From positions 5,332,001-5,396,000 of the forward strand of contig JAHQIY010000003.1 in the NCBI GenBank assembly GCA_019054805.1: DNA of 64,000 nucleotides. Reading direction: 5' to 3'. The notes beneath the pieces are model-generated. The model was not told the DNA's origin. It did not search any database and saw nothing but the letters and a program-made list of their open reading frames with translations. The stretch's first letter is position 1. Every line of letters begins with the position of its first letter. The DNA is from Brachionus manjavacas. Taxonomy: Eukaryota; Rotifera; Eurotatoria; Ploima; Brachionidae. Shown here piece by piece: positions 32,203 to 44,600 of the stretch. The translations under genes and the position numbers were made by a program.

Positions 32203-34260
32203 ATGGAAAGCAAATCCGAAAAATTGTGCAATTTATTAAAAAACTGTAATTATCCATCGAAACTTAATCCGAATAATTTGAACTATTTGTTTGAATTTCC
32301 GGATTTAAAGCCTTTTTTTGAAAAATTTTTTAGCCAAATCAATGAATCGTGCTATCACAGTAGAGATAAGCTGAATGCTTTTGGTAACAAAGCGGCCAAA
32401 GGACATGTCATTTACGACTTGAAAAAGCTACAAGAAATGCACAAGCTATTGAATTTAGAACAAGATAATCGGCTCAAAATGAATAGTTCCGATTCATCGG
32501 ACGAGTTCGATATTGAAAATTGTACTGATCCAGCAGTTTTGAAGAAAAAAATCCAAATGTTGGAACGAGAAGTTCGGCTAAGACGCCGCAGAGAGCAATT
32601 CAACTCGTTCTGTGACAAAAAATTTACTGAAAATTTAAAAGAGCTCCGGGTGAGAGAAGAAGCTGAGTGTCGAATAAACGCCAAGCTTGATGAAAAAGAG
32701 ACTTTCATCAAAAATTCTCTCAAAACTTCAAATCAATCTTTGAATAAATCTTTTATAGAACTAAAAGCCAAGCTGGGCGATGAGGACCGACTACAAGAAC
32801 TGGGCCCTAATCGGGACAGTGAAAAAATTGGAAATTATTTGGTCAAGGAGAACTTGTTTTTAAATTTGGTCAAAAAGTTGATGAATTTGGAAATTCACTG
32901 CACGGACTTGAACAATTTGGAGTCCAAGCTCGACTCAGACTCGAATGGACCAGTCGAGCCCACCGAGTCCGAGCTCCTTGAGCAGAAACAATTTCAATTA
33001 ATTATGAAAAAAAAATTTCCCAAAGTAATGGACAAATGGATACAGATGAAAATAGCTCATTGTTCATCAAGTGTAGTCTTAGAAGAGATAAGCCGAATAG
33101 ACAACGAGTTCGATCATTTTTTTGTCTACACTGAGGATGAATTGAGACAAAATGAAAATTTGGTTGGCGACTTGGAGAGAAAATTGCTCGAGAACGAACA
33201 AGAAAGGGACGCTGCGGCAGAAAAATTGCAAGACTTGATCAGACTAATGCCAAATTTGATCAATCAATTGGCTTATCTCAAAATGGTTCATTTGGCTTGT
33301 CTAGACTTGGAGAATAAAGAAATTGACTTGAACCTGTTTTTTAACAAACAGGAAAAAATTTTGAAATTACTCACTTCCCAAAGAACTCGCATCGAGTTCA
33401 TATCTCATCTGCAAGCATCAAAATTGAACCATCTGGAAAACTTGAAGCATTTGTTCGGCGAATTGCTCGAGTCTACCAACAACCCGGCAAACAAGCCCTT
33501 GGCACAAGCAAACTCCATTCTTTCCACTTCAATTGTTGGTGGTCCGTTTAGCAGCATGATGCAAGGAAACAAAAATTTGAGCATAAACCAATATACCAAG
33601 CCGAGTTTGTTGTCATCAACGTTTAACTCAAGCATCACAAACCGCTTCATATCTTCGCCAAGTAAACAGCTTAGTTCCAAATTGAACCCTGTGAGTGACC
33701 AACAGACCGACTCAAATTCGATGCTTCTGCATTTGTTGAACCAATTTTTGATCACTGTATTGACCAAATTTGATCAGAGCAAAAATTTTGGTGGCGAAAA
33801 TTTCGAGTTCAAAAATCCTATTTCTATCAATTTTGATGATAATGTAGAAAATTTTATTTCATTGATGAATTTTGTAAATAGTGTGTACAAAAACAAGGTT
33901 CTTAACTCACAAAAGCAGTACAAACACTTTTACTATGTTATTTTAAAGTCAATCGAGTATTTGTATGAAAAAGACGACTCAACTAGTGAGTCCAAGTTCA
34001 AAAGTGCTTTTAGCCATAATTTGAGCAAGATAAATGCCAAAATGAACAAACGCTTGGAAGACCAAATGATCAAGTTAAACGAGCAGAGCAGGGACTTGCA
34101 AAATTTGTTTGCATCACAAGTCTACCAGAGTTATAGCCATCTAAAACAGCAATTGTCAACAAACAAGCTGATTAATATAAGACGCAATTTCTTTGTACAC
34201 TTTTATACGAATCCAAAGCAAATAAAAATTTTAATGGAACAATTGAATTCAGTTTATTAA
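32203..34260 (+). CDS. HAUS3: HAUS augmin-like complex subunit 3
   Basis: An intronless 685-residue protein. HAUS3 is a subunit of augmin, which recruits gamma-tubulin to spindle microtubules so that new microtubules branch from old ones. The N-terminus has the family pattern: LLKNCNYPSKLNPNNLNYLF, then FFEKFFSQINESCYHSRDKL. The C-terminal block LSTNKLINIRRNFFVHFYTN matches the vertebrate ending (NKLHQMEREFYVYF). Between them are long charged coiled-coil stretches (about residues 115-190, 290-350 and 385-420) and a Ser/Asn-rich linker near 430-500. Its length compares with about 600 in humans, the excess being the linker. ATG at 32203 has a good context (ACCATGG). AATAAA is at 34282-34287. 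It lies about 1 kb upstream of TTLL5 on the same strand, with its own poly(A) signal. Confidence 0.85.
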   Translation: MESKSEKLCNLLKNCNYPSKLNPNNLNYLFEFPDLKPFFEKFFSQINESCYHSRDKLNAFGNKAAKGHVIYDLKKLQEMHKLLNLEQDNRLKMNSSDSSDEFDIENCTDPAVLKKKIQMLEREVRLRRRREQFNSFCDKKFTENLKELRVREEAECRINAKLDEKETFIKNSLKTSNQSLNKSFIELKAKLGDEDRLQELGPNRDSEKIGNYLVKENLFLNLVKKLMNLEIHCTDLNNLESKLDSDSNGPVEPTESELLEQKQFQLIMKKKFPKVMDKWIQMKIAHCSSSVVLEEISRIDNEFDHFFVYTEDELRQNENLVGDLERKLLENEQERDAAAEKLQDLIRLMPNLINQLAYLKMVHLACLDLENKEIDLNLFFNKQEKILKLLTSQRTRIEFISHLQASKLNHLENLKHLFGELLESTNNPANKPLAQANSILSTSIVGGPFSSMMQGNKNLSINQYTKPSLLSSTFNSSITNRFISSPSKQLSSKLNPVSDQQTDSNSMLLHLLNQFLITVLTKFDQSKNFGGENFEFKNPISINFDDNVENFISLMNFVNSVYKNKVLNSQKQYKHFYYVILKSIEYLYEKDDSTSESKFKSAFSHNLSKINAKMNKRLEDQMIKLNEQSRDLQNLFASQVYQSYSHLKQQLSTNKLINIRRNFFVHFYTNPKQIKILMEQLNSVY

Positions 34261-35205
34261 ATTTTTTTTTTATTAAAATGAAATAAAATATGTATTTTTT
34301 TAAAGATTTTCTAAATTCAAATATAACGTGTGTTTGCTTAAACAAAAAAAAACAAATAAAAAACAAATAAAAAAGCTTGGATTTTTTTTAATATTTTAAA
34401 TTTTGTTTATTTAAAACTTGTTATTTAAGTATATTTTTATTTTTCATTGATTTGTAGGAAAAATGTGGATTTAATCAAATTAAGATTAATTAAATCTTCA
34501 TTCTACTGAAAGAATTACTTTTTTTTTTGATTCAAACTTTATTTGATTGCACACAATGTCTCTCTTTTGTTTATCCAAGGTTTATGGTACCACTTTATTT
34601 TAAAATTTAAACAGTTTTTTTCTGTGGATGCTGTACAACCTGAACCTGATGACAAAAAGATAAGAGTCTAGTTTTTTTAGCTGGGATCTAATTTTGGAAC
34701 AAACTTGGATGCATGCGATCAAATATGGTTGTCAAGATTTTTATTTTCCAACTTAAATCAAATATTTTGGTTTCTTTGTGCATATTTTTAAGAACATTTG
34801 GATCATACATTACAGAATCTTTTAGAATTCAATCAAGTTATTTTTTAATTATTTCTAAGTGTTTTATGGGAATATTTTTGATTGCTAAGAATTTAGAGAA
34901 AATATTTACTGTAACAAAAAAGCATCGAAAATTTTTTTTTCCTGTTACCATTTCAATACAGTTTTTTAATTTACCCAGCGCCTATTGATTATTTAAGATT
35001 GACATTTTCATTAGCTTTGTTCATCACTGGAAAAATCCAAGGACTTTTAGCGACAGTCTAAACTTTTGGTATTCTAATTTTTTAGACCAAATAAATAATG
35101 TTTTAAATTCGAATTTTTAATTGTTTTTCTATTGAATTTATATGAAATGGGTAACTAGGCAACAATATTTTTAAAATATTTTTCATAGCCTCACATATCT
35201 ATAGA
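34261..35205. other. intergenic DNA between HAUS3 and TTLL5
   Basis: It holds the HAUS3 3' UTR and the TTLL5 promoter region. A 91-codon hydrophobic frame at 34713-34988 is AT-driven and not supported as a gene. Confidence 0.4.
34282..34287 (+). promoter_or_regulatory. polyadenylation signal of HAUS3
   Basis: AATAAA lies 22 bases after the HAUS3 stop, within the usual distance. Confidence 0.6.
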
Positions 35206-35262
35206 ATGAAAAAAAAATTGAAAAATTGTAGCTCACATTATTTAAGGATCAAGAAGACTCGG
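35206..35262 (+). CDS. possible upstream TTLL5 exon with its own ATG
   Basis: ATG at 35206 opens a 19-codon frame (MKKKLKNCSSHYLRIKKTR) that ends at donor CGG|GTAAGA in phase 0. The next candidate acceptor, CCTAAG at 35598, continues in phase 0 and in frame through SQFKLLE into the ATG at 35620. So TTLL5 may start here, or this may be a 5' UTR exon. Confidence 0.35.
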
Positions 35263-35619
35263 GTAAGAAATTAATTGGCAAAAAAGATTTGCCAAAAATT
35301 CAGGACGAAAAATTGGTTCAAAGTTGGTTCCGTTTTTTTTCTTTTTTTAATTGGAGTCAATTTAAATCACTAAACAACAAAATAAAAACAAATGATGCAA
35401 CTAAGCCTCAGGAATCGACAGATTTCAAATAGGCATGCAAAATTGTTTCACTAACTAAAAGCTCCAATTCCGTCTAATTAACTTACCTAGGCTGTTTCGG
35501 ATTACAAATTTCTCATTTTTGTTTAGAAAAATTTTTGTTTCTTAAAATTTAGAACGATTATGCAATAAGAAAAAAAGTTTTAATTTTCTAAACCTAAGTC
35601 TCAATTCAAATTGCTCGAA

Positions 35620-38600
35620 ATGTACAATTCAAACGAAGACCCGGCAAACGAATCTGCAAGCTTGCTTTCTCGGTCAAAATCTTACGACACAAAATTGAAT
35701 CTAGCTTCGGAGGGCTCGGTGTACACGGGCATGTTCTCAATGTTTGATCCGGACAGTTTGAAAAAAGCAGATGAACCAGCCAAGATAACAATCACGTCTT
35801 GTGCGCCAAATCCCAAAGAAAGCAGATCTAGACTGAGCTACTATGGTGAGAACAGACCCAGCTCCCAAGCCTTAAACTCCCAAACCAGTATTAACAATTC
35901 GGATAGCAAAATTAATTCAAATAAAAGTGAAAATCAGGATTTTAACAACCGGAATTTGAGTGTAATTTGGCCGAATGGAAAAAATAGTCTGCCTTTGATT
36001 TTGTTCCGTGCCAAAGTGCTGCGTAAAAATTTTTGGGAGTGCAAAAAAGTCGGAGGTAAGAGTTGATGGAAATTTTGGAGAAATATATAACTTTTTTTTT
36101 TGTTGATCAGAAACTTATAGATTGTCTTTTAAATTTTTGCATGGAGAAAGAAAGCTGGTAAAATCATTACTGGAGGGACATGGTTTTCGAGAAGTATTTG
36201 AATAGATCATTTTGAGAGTATTTCTTAATTTTAAATTTTAGGTTCATCCGAACAGTTCTGAGTTCAATATAATTTGGAGTGGAAATAATTTAAAAAGCTA
36301 TTTGTTCAGGGGACTGCAAGAAAATCAAAAAGTAAATCACTTTCCTCGGTCCTGCGAACTGACCAGAAAAGACCGTTTGTACAAAAATATTCAACGAATG
36401 CAAAAAGAAAAGGTTCTTTATTCTCAATTAATTTAATTTTTTTTAATTAAAAAAAAATACTAAGGGTCAAAAAGCCTTTAACATTGTTCCGACAACTTTT
36501 GTCTTGCCTTTTGAAATAGATGATTTTTATGGTAATAAAAAATTTTATTTCCGGATTAAAATTTGACAACTAGGACAAGTCAAAAAATTTTTATGTCTTT
36601 ATTTTTTTAATTTATTTAACGACTTCGGCATTTTGCTGACTGGGATTAAAAAATTTTAATTTTGAATTTGCTAAGCTCTTGCTGTGTTTTAGACACTTTA
36701 TTAAAAACAAAGCCGTATTCAAAATTTTTCTTTCTTTAAGCAACATTTTACAAAGAGAAAGGAATTTGGATTGTGAAGCCAGCATGCTTGTCCCGAGGCC
36801 GTGGAATTTACCTCATAAGTCATGTAAACAATTTTGTCAATAAGCTTAAAGAAAAATACTTTTTGCTCAGAGTTTTTTCTATTGTTTCTAAATTTTTTTG
36901 TTTATTTAGCCTGATCAAATACCTCTAGACGATAATTTAGTTGTGAGTAGATATCTGTCAAATCCTCTTCTAATCGAAGGATTCAAATTCGACTTGAGAC
37001 TTTACGTGGCTGTCACGTCTTTTGATCCTCTTGTTTTTTATTTGTACGAAGAAGGTCTTACACGCTTTGCCACAGTTAAATATGACCAGAATGTGCGCAA
37101 CATTCGCAACACATGCATGCACTTGACCAACTACAGCTTGAACAAAAAAAATGACAAATATGTCAAGTGTAATGATCCGGACATAGAAAACTATGGAAAT
37201 AAATGGTCTATGAGTGCTTTTTTGAGGTACCTTAATTCTCTTGGGAAGGACACTTTTTCGCTTATGATGAACATCGAGGAAGTTTTAATCAAAACTCTGC
37301 TCGCTGTTGAGAGTCCAATGGCCAGTGCAGCAAGAATGTTCATGCCACATCGAGGAAATTGTTTTGGTAATTAAATTTAAAAAAATGAAAAAAAAATTAA
37401 GTTTTATTTCATAAAAGAATTGTTTGGTTTTGATATTTTGATTGATGAAAAATTTAAACCTTGGGTCCTTGAAGTAAATCTGTCACCTTCTCTAGACTGT
37501 GACGCCTTGTTAGACATAAGAATCAAATCGAACATGCTCGCTGATTTATTTACACTATCAGGAGTTTTTTGTCAAAATCCATTCACTTTTTCCAGTCGCT
37601 ATAAACAAAAAGATTCAAAATCAAAAGCTGATAATAAAATTAAAGTCCGACCTCATTCAGCCAACATGAGTAGTCAAGGAGCCAAATCGGTTTCAAATAA
37701 GCCCATCAACACAGATTCTTTGTATAATGGACTAAGCCTAAACGAACAAAGTATACTTAAGGTAATAGTTGAAGAGAATCAACGAGCTAATGGATGGATT
37801 AGGATATTTCCTTCATCAGACACTTGGGAATTTTATTCACAATATTTGGAAACTAGATCTACTTCGTACAATATGATGCTTCATAAGAGGCTCTTTCCAA
37901 AAAGGTAAATTTAATTTTAATTAAGTTATTTTTGGCTTGTTTTTTTTTATAAATTCTGAAAATTTTTAAATTTTTTTTAAACCTTAAATTAAAATTAAAA
38001 TGAATTTTTGCGTAGATTAACAAAAAAATGATTCTTTTTTTAAGAATTAATCAGCCAAAGATTTTTTGGGCTTTTTAAAAATTAATTAGCTTTTATCGTT
38101 AATTAACTCCAATTAAATAAAAAAAATTTCAAGTTAATTATTTGTTCTTTTAAAATGTTCAATCCAAAGTAAAAGTTTAAAAGCAAGCCTTTCAAAATTA
38201 TAAGAAAACTTAATAATTAGATTATTTTTCAAATGCAGTAAGGTACCTTTAGTACTTATTTTGACAAGAGTTTTTTTAATTTTTAATTTAATATTTTAAG
38301 CACCTTATTGTCTATGTTTATTTTTACCTTTTTTCTAAGTTAAATTGAGTGATTAAGTTTATTTACTTAGTTAAGAATTTGATGTTTTGAGTATGATTTT
38401 TTTTCTAGTTTCAATGACAAAAACTTCCAAATCTTCTTATTGATAAAATGCATTGAAAAATTATTTTTTACTCGTTAACTCTGAAAATAATTTTATTCGG
38501 TATTGCTGTTTTTTGGAAAACGTCAAATAAGGGATCAATATATTGCTAAAAAAAAATGAAAAAACACCTACAAAAAGAGTTCAAATCTTTATTTAGAGTA

Positions 38601-41600
38601 TATGATATTATTTCAGAAATTATTATAAGGCATTTTTTAATTTTTCAGATATTCTCTACTTGAGAGAATATTTTTCAAAATTTGTATTATCTTAAAAATT
38701 TGCAATATCTCTTTGATCTTTTTGCTTTATCTACTAAAAATGACCATTTGGTTTAACAATAAAGTGCTGAAGTAAACTGAAACACAATTTAACCAATTTT
38801 TATTAACAAATTAAATTTTAAAATTTTTTAACTTTTCATGAAATGTGCCAGGGAAAATCAAAATTTTTCCATATTATGTTTGCCAGAATTCTAACCCTAA
38901 ATATGGATTTTTCTTTATGGGTTTAATCCGATTTAAATAATTTTAAGTTAAACTCTAAAAAATAATAAAATGTTATAATATAGTTTCAAAGGGGTTGTAG
39001 TCATATCGAGTAAGTCCTTATTTTGATTGCTGAGCAAAAGAATAGTTATGTAGTTATCAATTAATTAAAATGACCAAACTTTTAAAGGATTCATTTGTTA
39101 AAGCACTTGAAAAACTGTACATAATAAAAAAAAATTCTGTTATAATGAAAAATTGATGGCATTGTGAAAATTTTGGTACAAAAACAAAAACAAAATATTA
39201 AAAATTTCAAGGCTTGAATTCTGATGGACCAAAACTTGTTGTGTAAATTAAAGCAACTGGCAGGTTTTTTTTTCTGTGACTTATCCTTGAGTATTGACTT
39301 ACCAGCATGGCCGTCCGATAACAATGAACTCATTACTCGGATTATGCCAGTCAATATTATGTAATTTATTTATTTATGATTTAAAAATTCAAACAGGATA
39401 GTTTTTTCGATCATCTTTTTTAAAAATGAAATATCTTTAATGCAATTTTTATTTTTTGTTCAAATTTTGGGAACAAATTTTAAGACATTATCGAACAGAT
39501 TTTATCAGCTTTTTAATTATTTTGATCGAATTTTTTTATTTTTAAAGAAGAAATAAACTATAAATCAATTTATCTAATAAATTATTTCGTACATTAAAGA
39601 TTTTTCTTTTTTTTATTTGCAACACCAATTCTTGTCTATTTAAAAACAATTTATTAGTGAAAAATTTAAAAGAAACAGTTTGGTGTAGTGGTATAAATTG
39701 AAAAACTTTTTGAGTCCAATACAAGTCTCAGTTGGACAGAAAAAATTTAAAGCATAAAATGTCAAGCTAATATGTTTTATAAAAATAAATGATGTGATTA
39801 TACCAAGCTAATTATATCAATTATTTTTATGAAATCATTTTAATCATTATTTTTTTAATTAAAAAATTGATTGAAAATGTCTTTATTTTTTGTTAATTTC
39901 TAATTGTTTTTATCATTGTTATAATTTCCTATCAAATGATTTAAATTTATTAAAAAAGATAGTTTGAATTTTATCCTGTATTATTTTTTATATATAAATT
40001 TATTTTTGATGTTAGTAATGTTAAACAGAAAAAAAAACTTTGCCAACTGATACATCCTCTGTACCACCACAAAGTTGAGTTGAATCTATAATTATATAAA
40101 ACAATACCTCAAATTCACAAGGACTGAATTTTGAAAAATTTGTTGACTAATTTTGGGACTAGATTCTTAATGTAGAAATTTCTTTTATAGAATAAAGATA
40201 ATAAACGTCGAAATAAAATATGGTAAATGAGCCTAACCGGGTGACCTATCTTTTTTTTTTTGCATATTTCGCACTCATTTTATTCAAAAACTACAAAATG
40301 CTCACCGAATTAGACCAGTTTTTTCTAGTCACCCCTTTACCTCCTGCGGTTAATTAGGTGAGGCATTATTGGGTGAATTAGGTTAACCCAGTTACCCCTG
40401 ATTTTGTAAATATTTTTCAGGATATTCACCGAATTCACCCAATAAGCCCAATAAGAATTAAAAAAGGGATTTTAAATGTTATTTTTAAAAATATAAATAT
40501 TTAAAATATTCTTTATTATTATTCTTTTAAATATACGCTACAACATAACTATGTAGAAAAAATTTAAACGAATTATTAACGAATTCAAAATAAATTTTAT
40601 ATTTAATTTTTTTAGTTAAAAAGATTAGTTAAAAAGATCTGTCTCGGAATGGTGTATGAACTTGAAGCTTGAGTAGTGTTCAATTTTTTTTCAAAAACAT
40701 CTTTTTTTGCGTTATCAAGATCTTCCATCGAATACTTTTTTTTTTTAATTCCGTTTGTTTGTTCTGATTCATTTTTATAATATATTGACGATTTTTGATA
40801 AAACAGAATGAATATTTGTAATCAAATAAAATCAAATTATTTTTGTAAAAACAGGAGAAACAAAATTTTAAATTTTTCATAAAAAATGACGTCATTGTGA
40901 CCATTTTTGTCCTTTCAGTCTAACTATGTTAAATATTTTATTTTTAGGGGTAAATGGGTGGGATTTTGGGGAATTGAGGTGATACCTCATTAACCTCTTA
41001 ACCCATAAAAAATAACAACATTAGACAACGGACCCATCGGCTATCTTAAAATTCTAGTAAATTTTTTTTCTATTAATTAAGACCCGCTGAAAGCGATAAG
41101 CAAATAAGGTCAGTTCAAGCTTGTACCGTCATCGGATCAAAAATTGTCAAACATAATTACTAATTTGAAAAATTCTACCGAATTAGCCGAAAAAAAAACT
41201 TTGAATTAAAAAAAAAAGGTTTAAAATTTTTTTAAATTTTTCACATATCTTATATATTTGGATTCCTCTCTTCAAGTTCTAGAAGAATATGTGGGTTGTT
41301 TAAAAAAAAAATAAAGCGAATGATATATTTCGGTTTTTCAAATTACGTCACCGAATTTACATTAAATACATTTAGACTGTGTTACCATAGAGAATTTTTT
41401 TTGTTGAAAAATAAAGAGAATAATTTTCATACAAATTACATTTGGAAATTGTAATTTGTATGAAAATTACAATTTCCAAATTCCCAATTTCCTGTAAAAA
41501 TTTTATCAGAGAGAGAGATTAGTTTTGAACAAATAAATACTGGTTTTGTTTTGTGAAAGAAGCAAGGATAAAATAAAAAAGATGGCTCAGGTAAAAATTT

Positions 41601-44600
41601 CAATAATACTTATGAGAAGAAAAATTATTTGAGTCTCATGGATAATCTTGCTAGTATTCTTAAGGCTTATTAGGAGTAATAAAGTAATAATAATATGTTG
41701 AACTGCAACTCGGAAAAATACCGGAGCAGAGCTCTAGTGAGCTATAGCTATATTAAGTAAATGAATTAATTTACCTTTCTATTTTTCAAATAATTTTGAA
41801 AAAAATTGACTTTTTTCAATGTAATTAATTAACTTTTGATTTAAAATTTTTATTTATTAAATTTCGACATTTTTTAGCAATTTTTTCAATAAAAAAATTT
41901 CTATTAAAAATTTATTTTATTTCCATATGACTATTCTATATAAAGACTAAAATAAAATATCCGAATTTTGTAGAATCTTTATTTGGATGGTACAGAGGAA
42001 ATATCAGTTCCAATTTAAAGAACTTTTTATGACCTGACCGAATTAAAGCTTTTCTGTTTTTTATATTTTGCTTTTGTTTGGGTAATAAAATTCTCAATGC
42101 CAAAATCGATTTGAAATAAATAAAATCTTTCAAAATATTATTGATAGAATTTTTTTAACATTGTAAATTCTTGAAAATATTTAATTTTGCAGTTTTAGAT
42201 GAAGGTTAGAGAAAACCCGTAAAGCCGAATGAATGAAAGGGAGAAAAAATCTTAAAAATACCTCTGCAGTTAGGGACGCATGTTTAAACCCCTTATATTA
42301 AAAAGGGGGACTCTTTTCGACTGGATAATACTTGCGGTGTAGATGATCAACTCTATGCAGTAATTGCTGTGTCAGATCGGAGCCGTTGCTCAAAAAAAGG
42401 GTACTGGAAAAGGAGATAAGCGCCTCCTCATTACCCGATTGCATAAAAAAGGGACAATTATAGATAAAGGTTAGGCCTATTTTTTCCTCGCAATATAAAA
42501 AAAAAATACACGTACCATTTAATAAGAAATAATTTTGGTACATAAAAATATCTATTGAATAGTAAGAATGAAATTTTTAGTTTTTAGTCAATATATTAGC
42601 TAATTAAATTAAAATATCATTTTATAGTCAAGTATTTTAAAAGTTAATAAAATTTGTATAAATTCTAGATGGACAAATGGAGCAACTCCGAAAAAAACAA
42701 CTCAATCAAGAGCAAAGTAAATATTATGAAATTTAATTTTAAAAAAAATATTTAAATTTTTTTAGAGTTTTAGAAAATCAATATGAACTGTATGAAATAA
42801 ACAACTACTTGTCCTCAGAAAATTCGGGCGCCTCATTGCTTGAGGCATTAGATAGATATAAACGCTATGAGCGAAAGTTAGATGACCAGGTTCGTCCTAG
42901 CGAAGATACTTTGAGAAAGCTATCAAATGCTCCGTTTAAGATCCAGCCTAGTCCGTCAATAAAGACCAACTTTAATCTCTTCCCAAATGGTGAACGAAAT
43001 GCAACTAGAGAAAAAGATGTAAGCATTTCATCAGATCTACTAAATGACGACGACTATTTAAGTGATTCAACTAATGACATAGCAAAGAATAAATCCGAAA
43101 AATTGGACTTATCTAATGGAAAAAAAACTTTACCAAGTATTGGTCGAAGTCGTGCCTTCACTGCCATCAATTTGACCAACAAAAATGCCAAGACAAAAAC
43201 GAGTACAAAAAATACCCGCAAATATTTTGCTGATAATTCTGATGATCAGGATTCGGAATGTGAGGATAACTCCTATTCGAATGAAAATAAACAAAATGAT
43301 TTAGATAATAATGAAGAAATAAGCTACAGTCTTAGCACTGTTTTGAAATACTTGGAACAAGGATATTTTTTAAGGTAAGATCTAAATAAATTAATTGGCA
43401 AATTATTTGCTAGTTGCTTATTTTTGATACTAGAAGACCCGAGAAACTTTTTAACACTGTAAAGAACAGCATCATGATAAAATTTTTTAACATTAATTTA
43501 CAAAAAATATCACTTTAAATTTTGATAATTTTTGTTTAATCTTAGAGATTTTAGTTAAATGAACAAAAGAGAAAAAATTTTTTTAGTCTTATGAAAAAAT
43601 TTCTTGAAAATTCACATTTTAATACGGTGTCATATCGGTACCATGCGATATTCAAATAAAAGTAATCTACTGAAAGAAAAAGTCTCTTGTCTTTATTTTG
43701 ACATTTCTAAAGCTCTAAATAGAGTATAGCATGATGGACTAATATATAAGTTAATTAGATTTAACCTTCCACCTTGTCTTATTTACTTGATTAGATCATT
43801 TCTTAATTAAAGATCTTTTATAGTAAATGTAAATGATGAAAGTGTCTGTTGAAAAGCCATGTTATATGATCTTTGGAAAGAAAAAAAACAAAATTTAAAA
43901 TCAAGTTAGATCTTAAAATTTACGGTAAAAAATTTAATTATGAGGAAAAAGTTCAATACTTAGGCATTACGTTTTACTCATAACTTATATTTAATTTTTA
44001 ACATAATAAAATAAATATCTAAAAAAAATCGGGCCTGAAACCCAAAACATTAGAAAGTCTTTACAATTCATTTTCAGAATATCAAAGTTCAATTTGTATT
44101 GGAAATTTTTTTCTAATTTTTATCCATGATGATATTTTGTTAGAAATTAATTTGAATATTTTTTTTTTTATTTAGATTTGATGCTAATACCGAAAACGAC
44201 CACTTTATTAGTCACAAAAAATAGTGACCCTGTCCACTTGTATAACATTAGTATAAAAATAAAAATAAAAGAATGATTTAGAAGAAAAGTCCGTTTAAAA
44301 TAATTTACATCTAGAGATCCCATATCATAGAAATCAATAGCTTAAATTCTTATTTTAGATGTTTTTTATAATAATCTTTAAAGATTTCTTTATTCTGAGT
44401 TCTATCATTTTGCTTCCTAATTTTTAACATGACGAATAATTTTTACATATTTTAACTTATTTTATTTTTTCTATATTATTACTGATTCTTATTTTTATTT
44501 TATTTTAATTAACTTTATTTTTATTATTCTTTTTCTTAATTCGAAAGAACATTTGCTCGGTACAGATATAAAAATAAATAAATAATACTGATAGTCATTT

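Larger units (their letters stand above)
37905..42668 (+). other. TTLL5 intron 7, 4.8 kb
   Basis: This lies between the end of the catalytic core and exon 8. Contents: AT-rich DNA; a cluster of GGGTGA/TTAACCC/TTACCCC motifs at 40225-40460 and again at 40945-41010 in roughly inverted order, perhaps a decayed foldback; the double hairpin at 41423-41480; and a repeat fragment at 42280-42543. An alternative exon cannot be excluded. Confidence 0.6.

Noticed and set aside
33405-33767. 120-codon minus frame
   Set aside because: Antisense to HAUS3.
39091-39354. 87-codon minus frame with a GCTG|GTAAGT donor-like site near 39310
   Set aside because: One short stretch ([16 protein letters not shown] in another frame) looks coding, but no start, partner exon or family was found.
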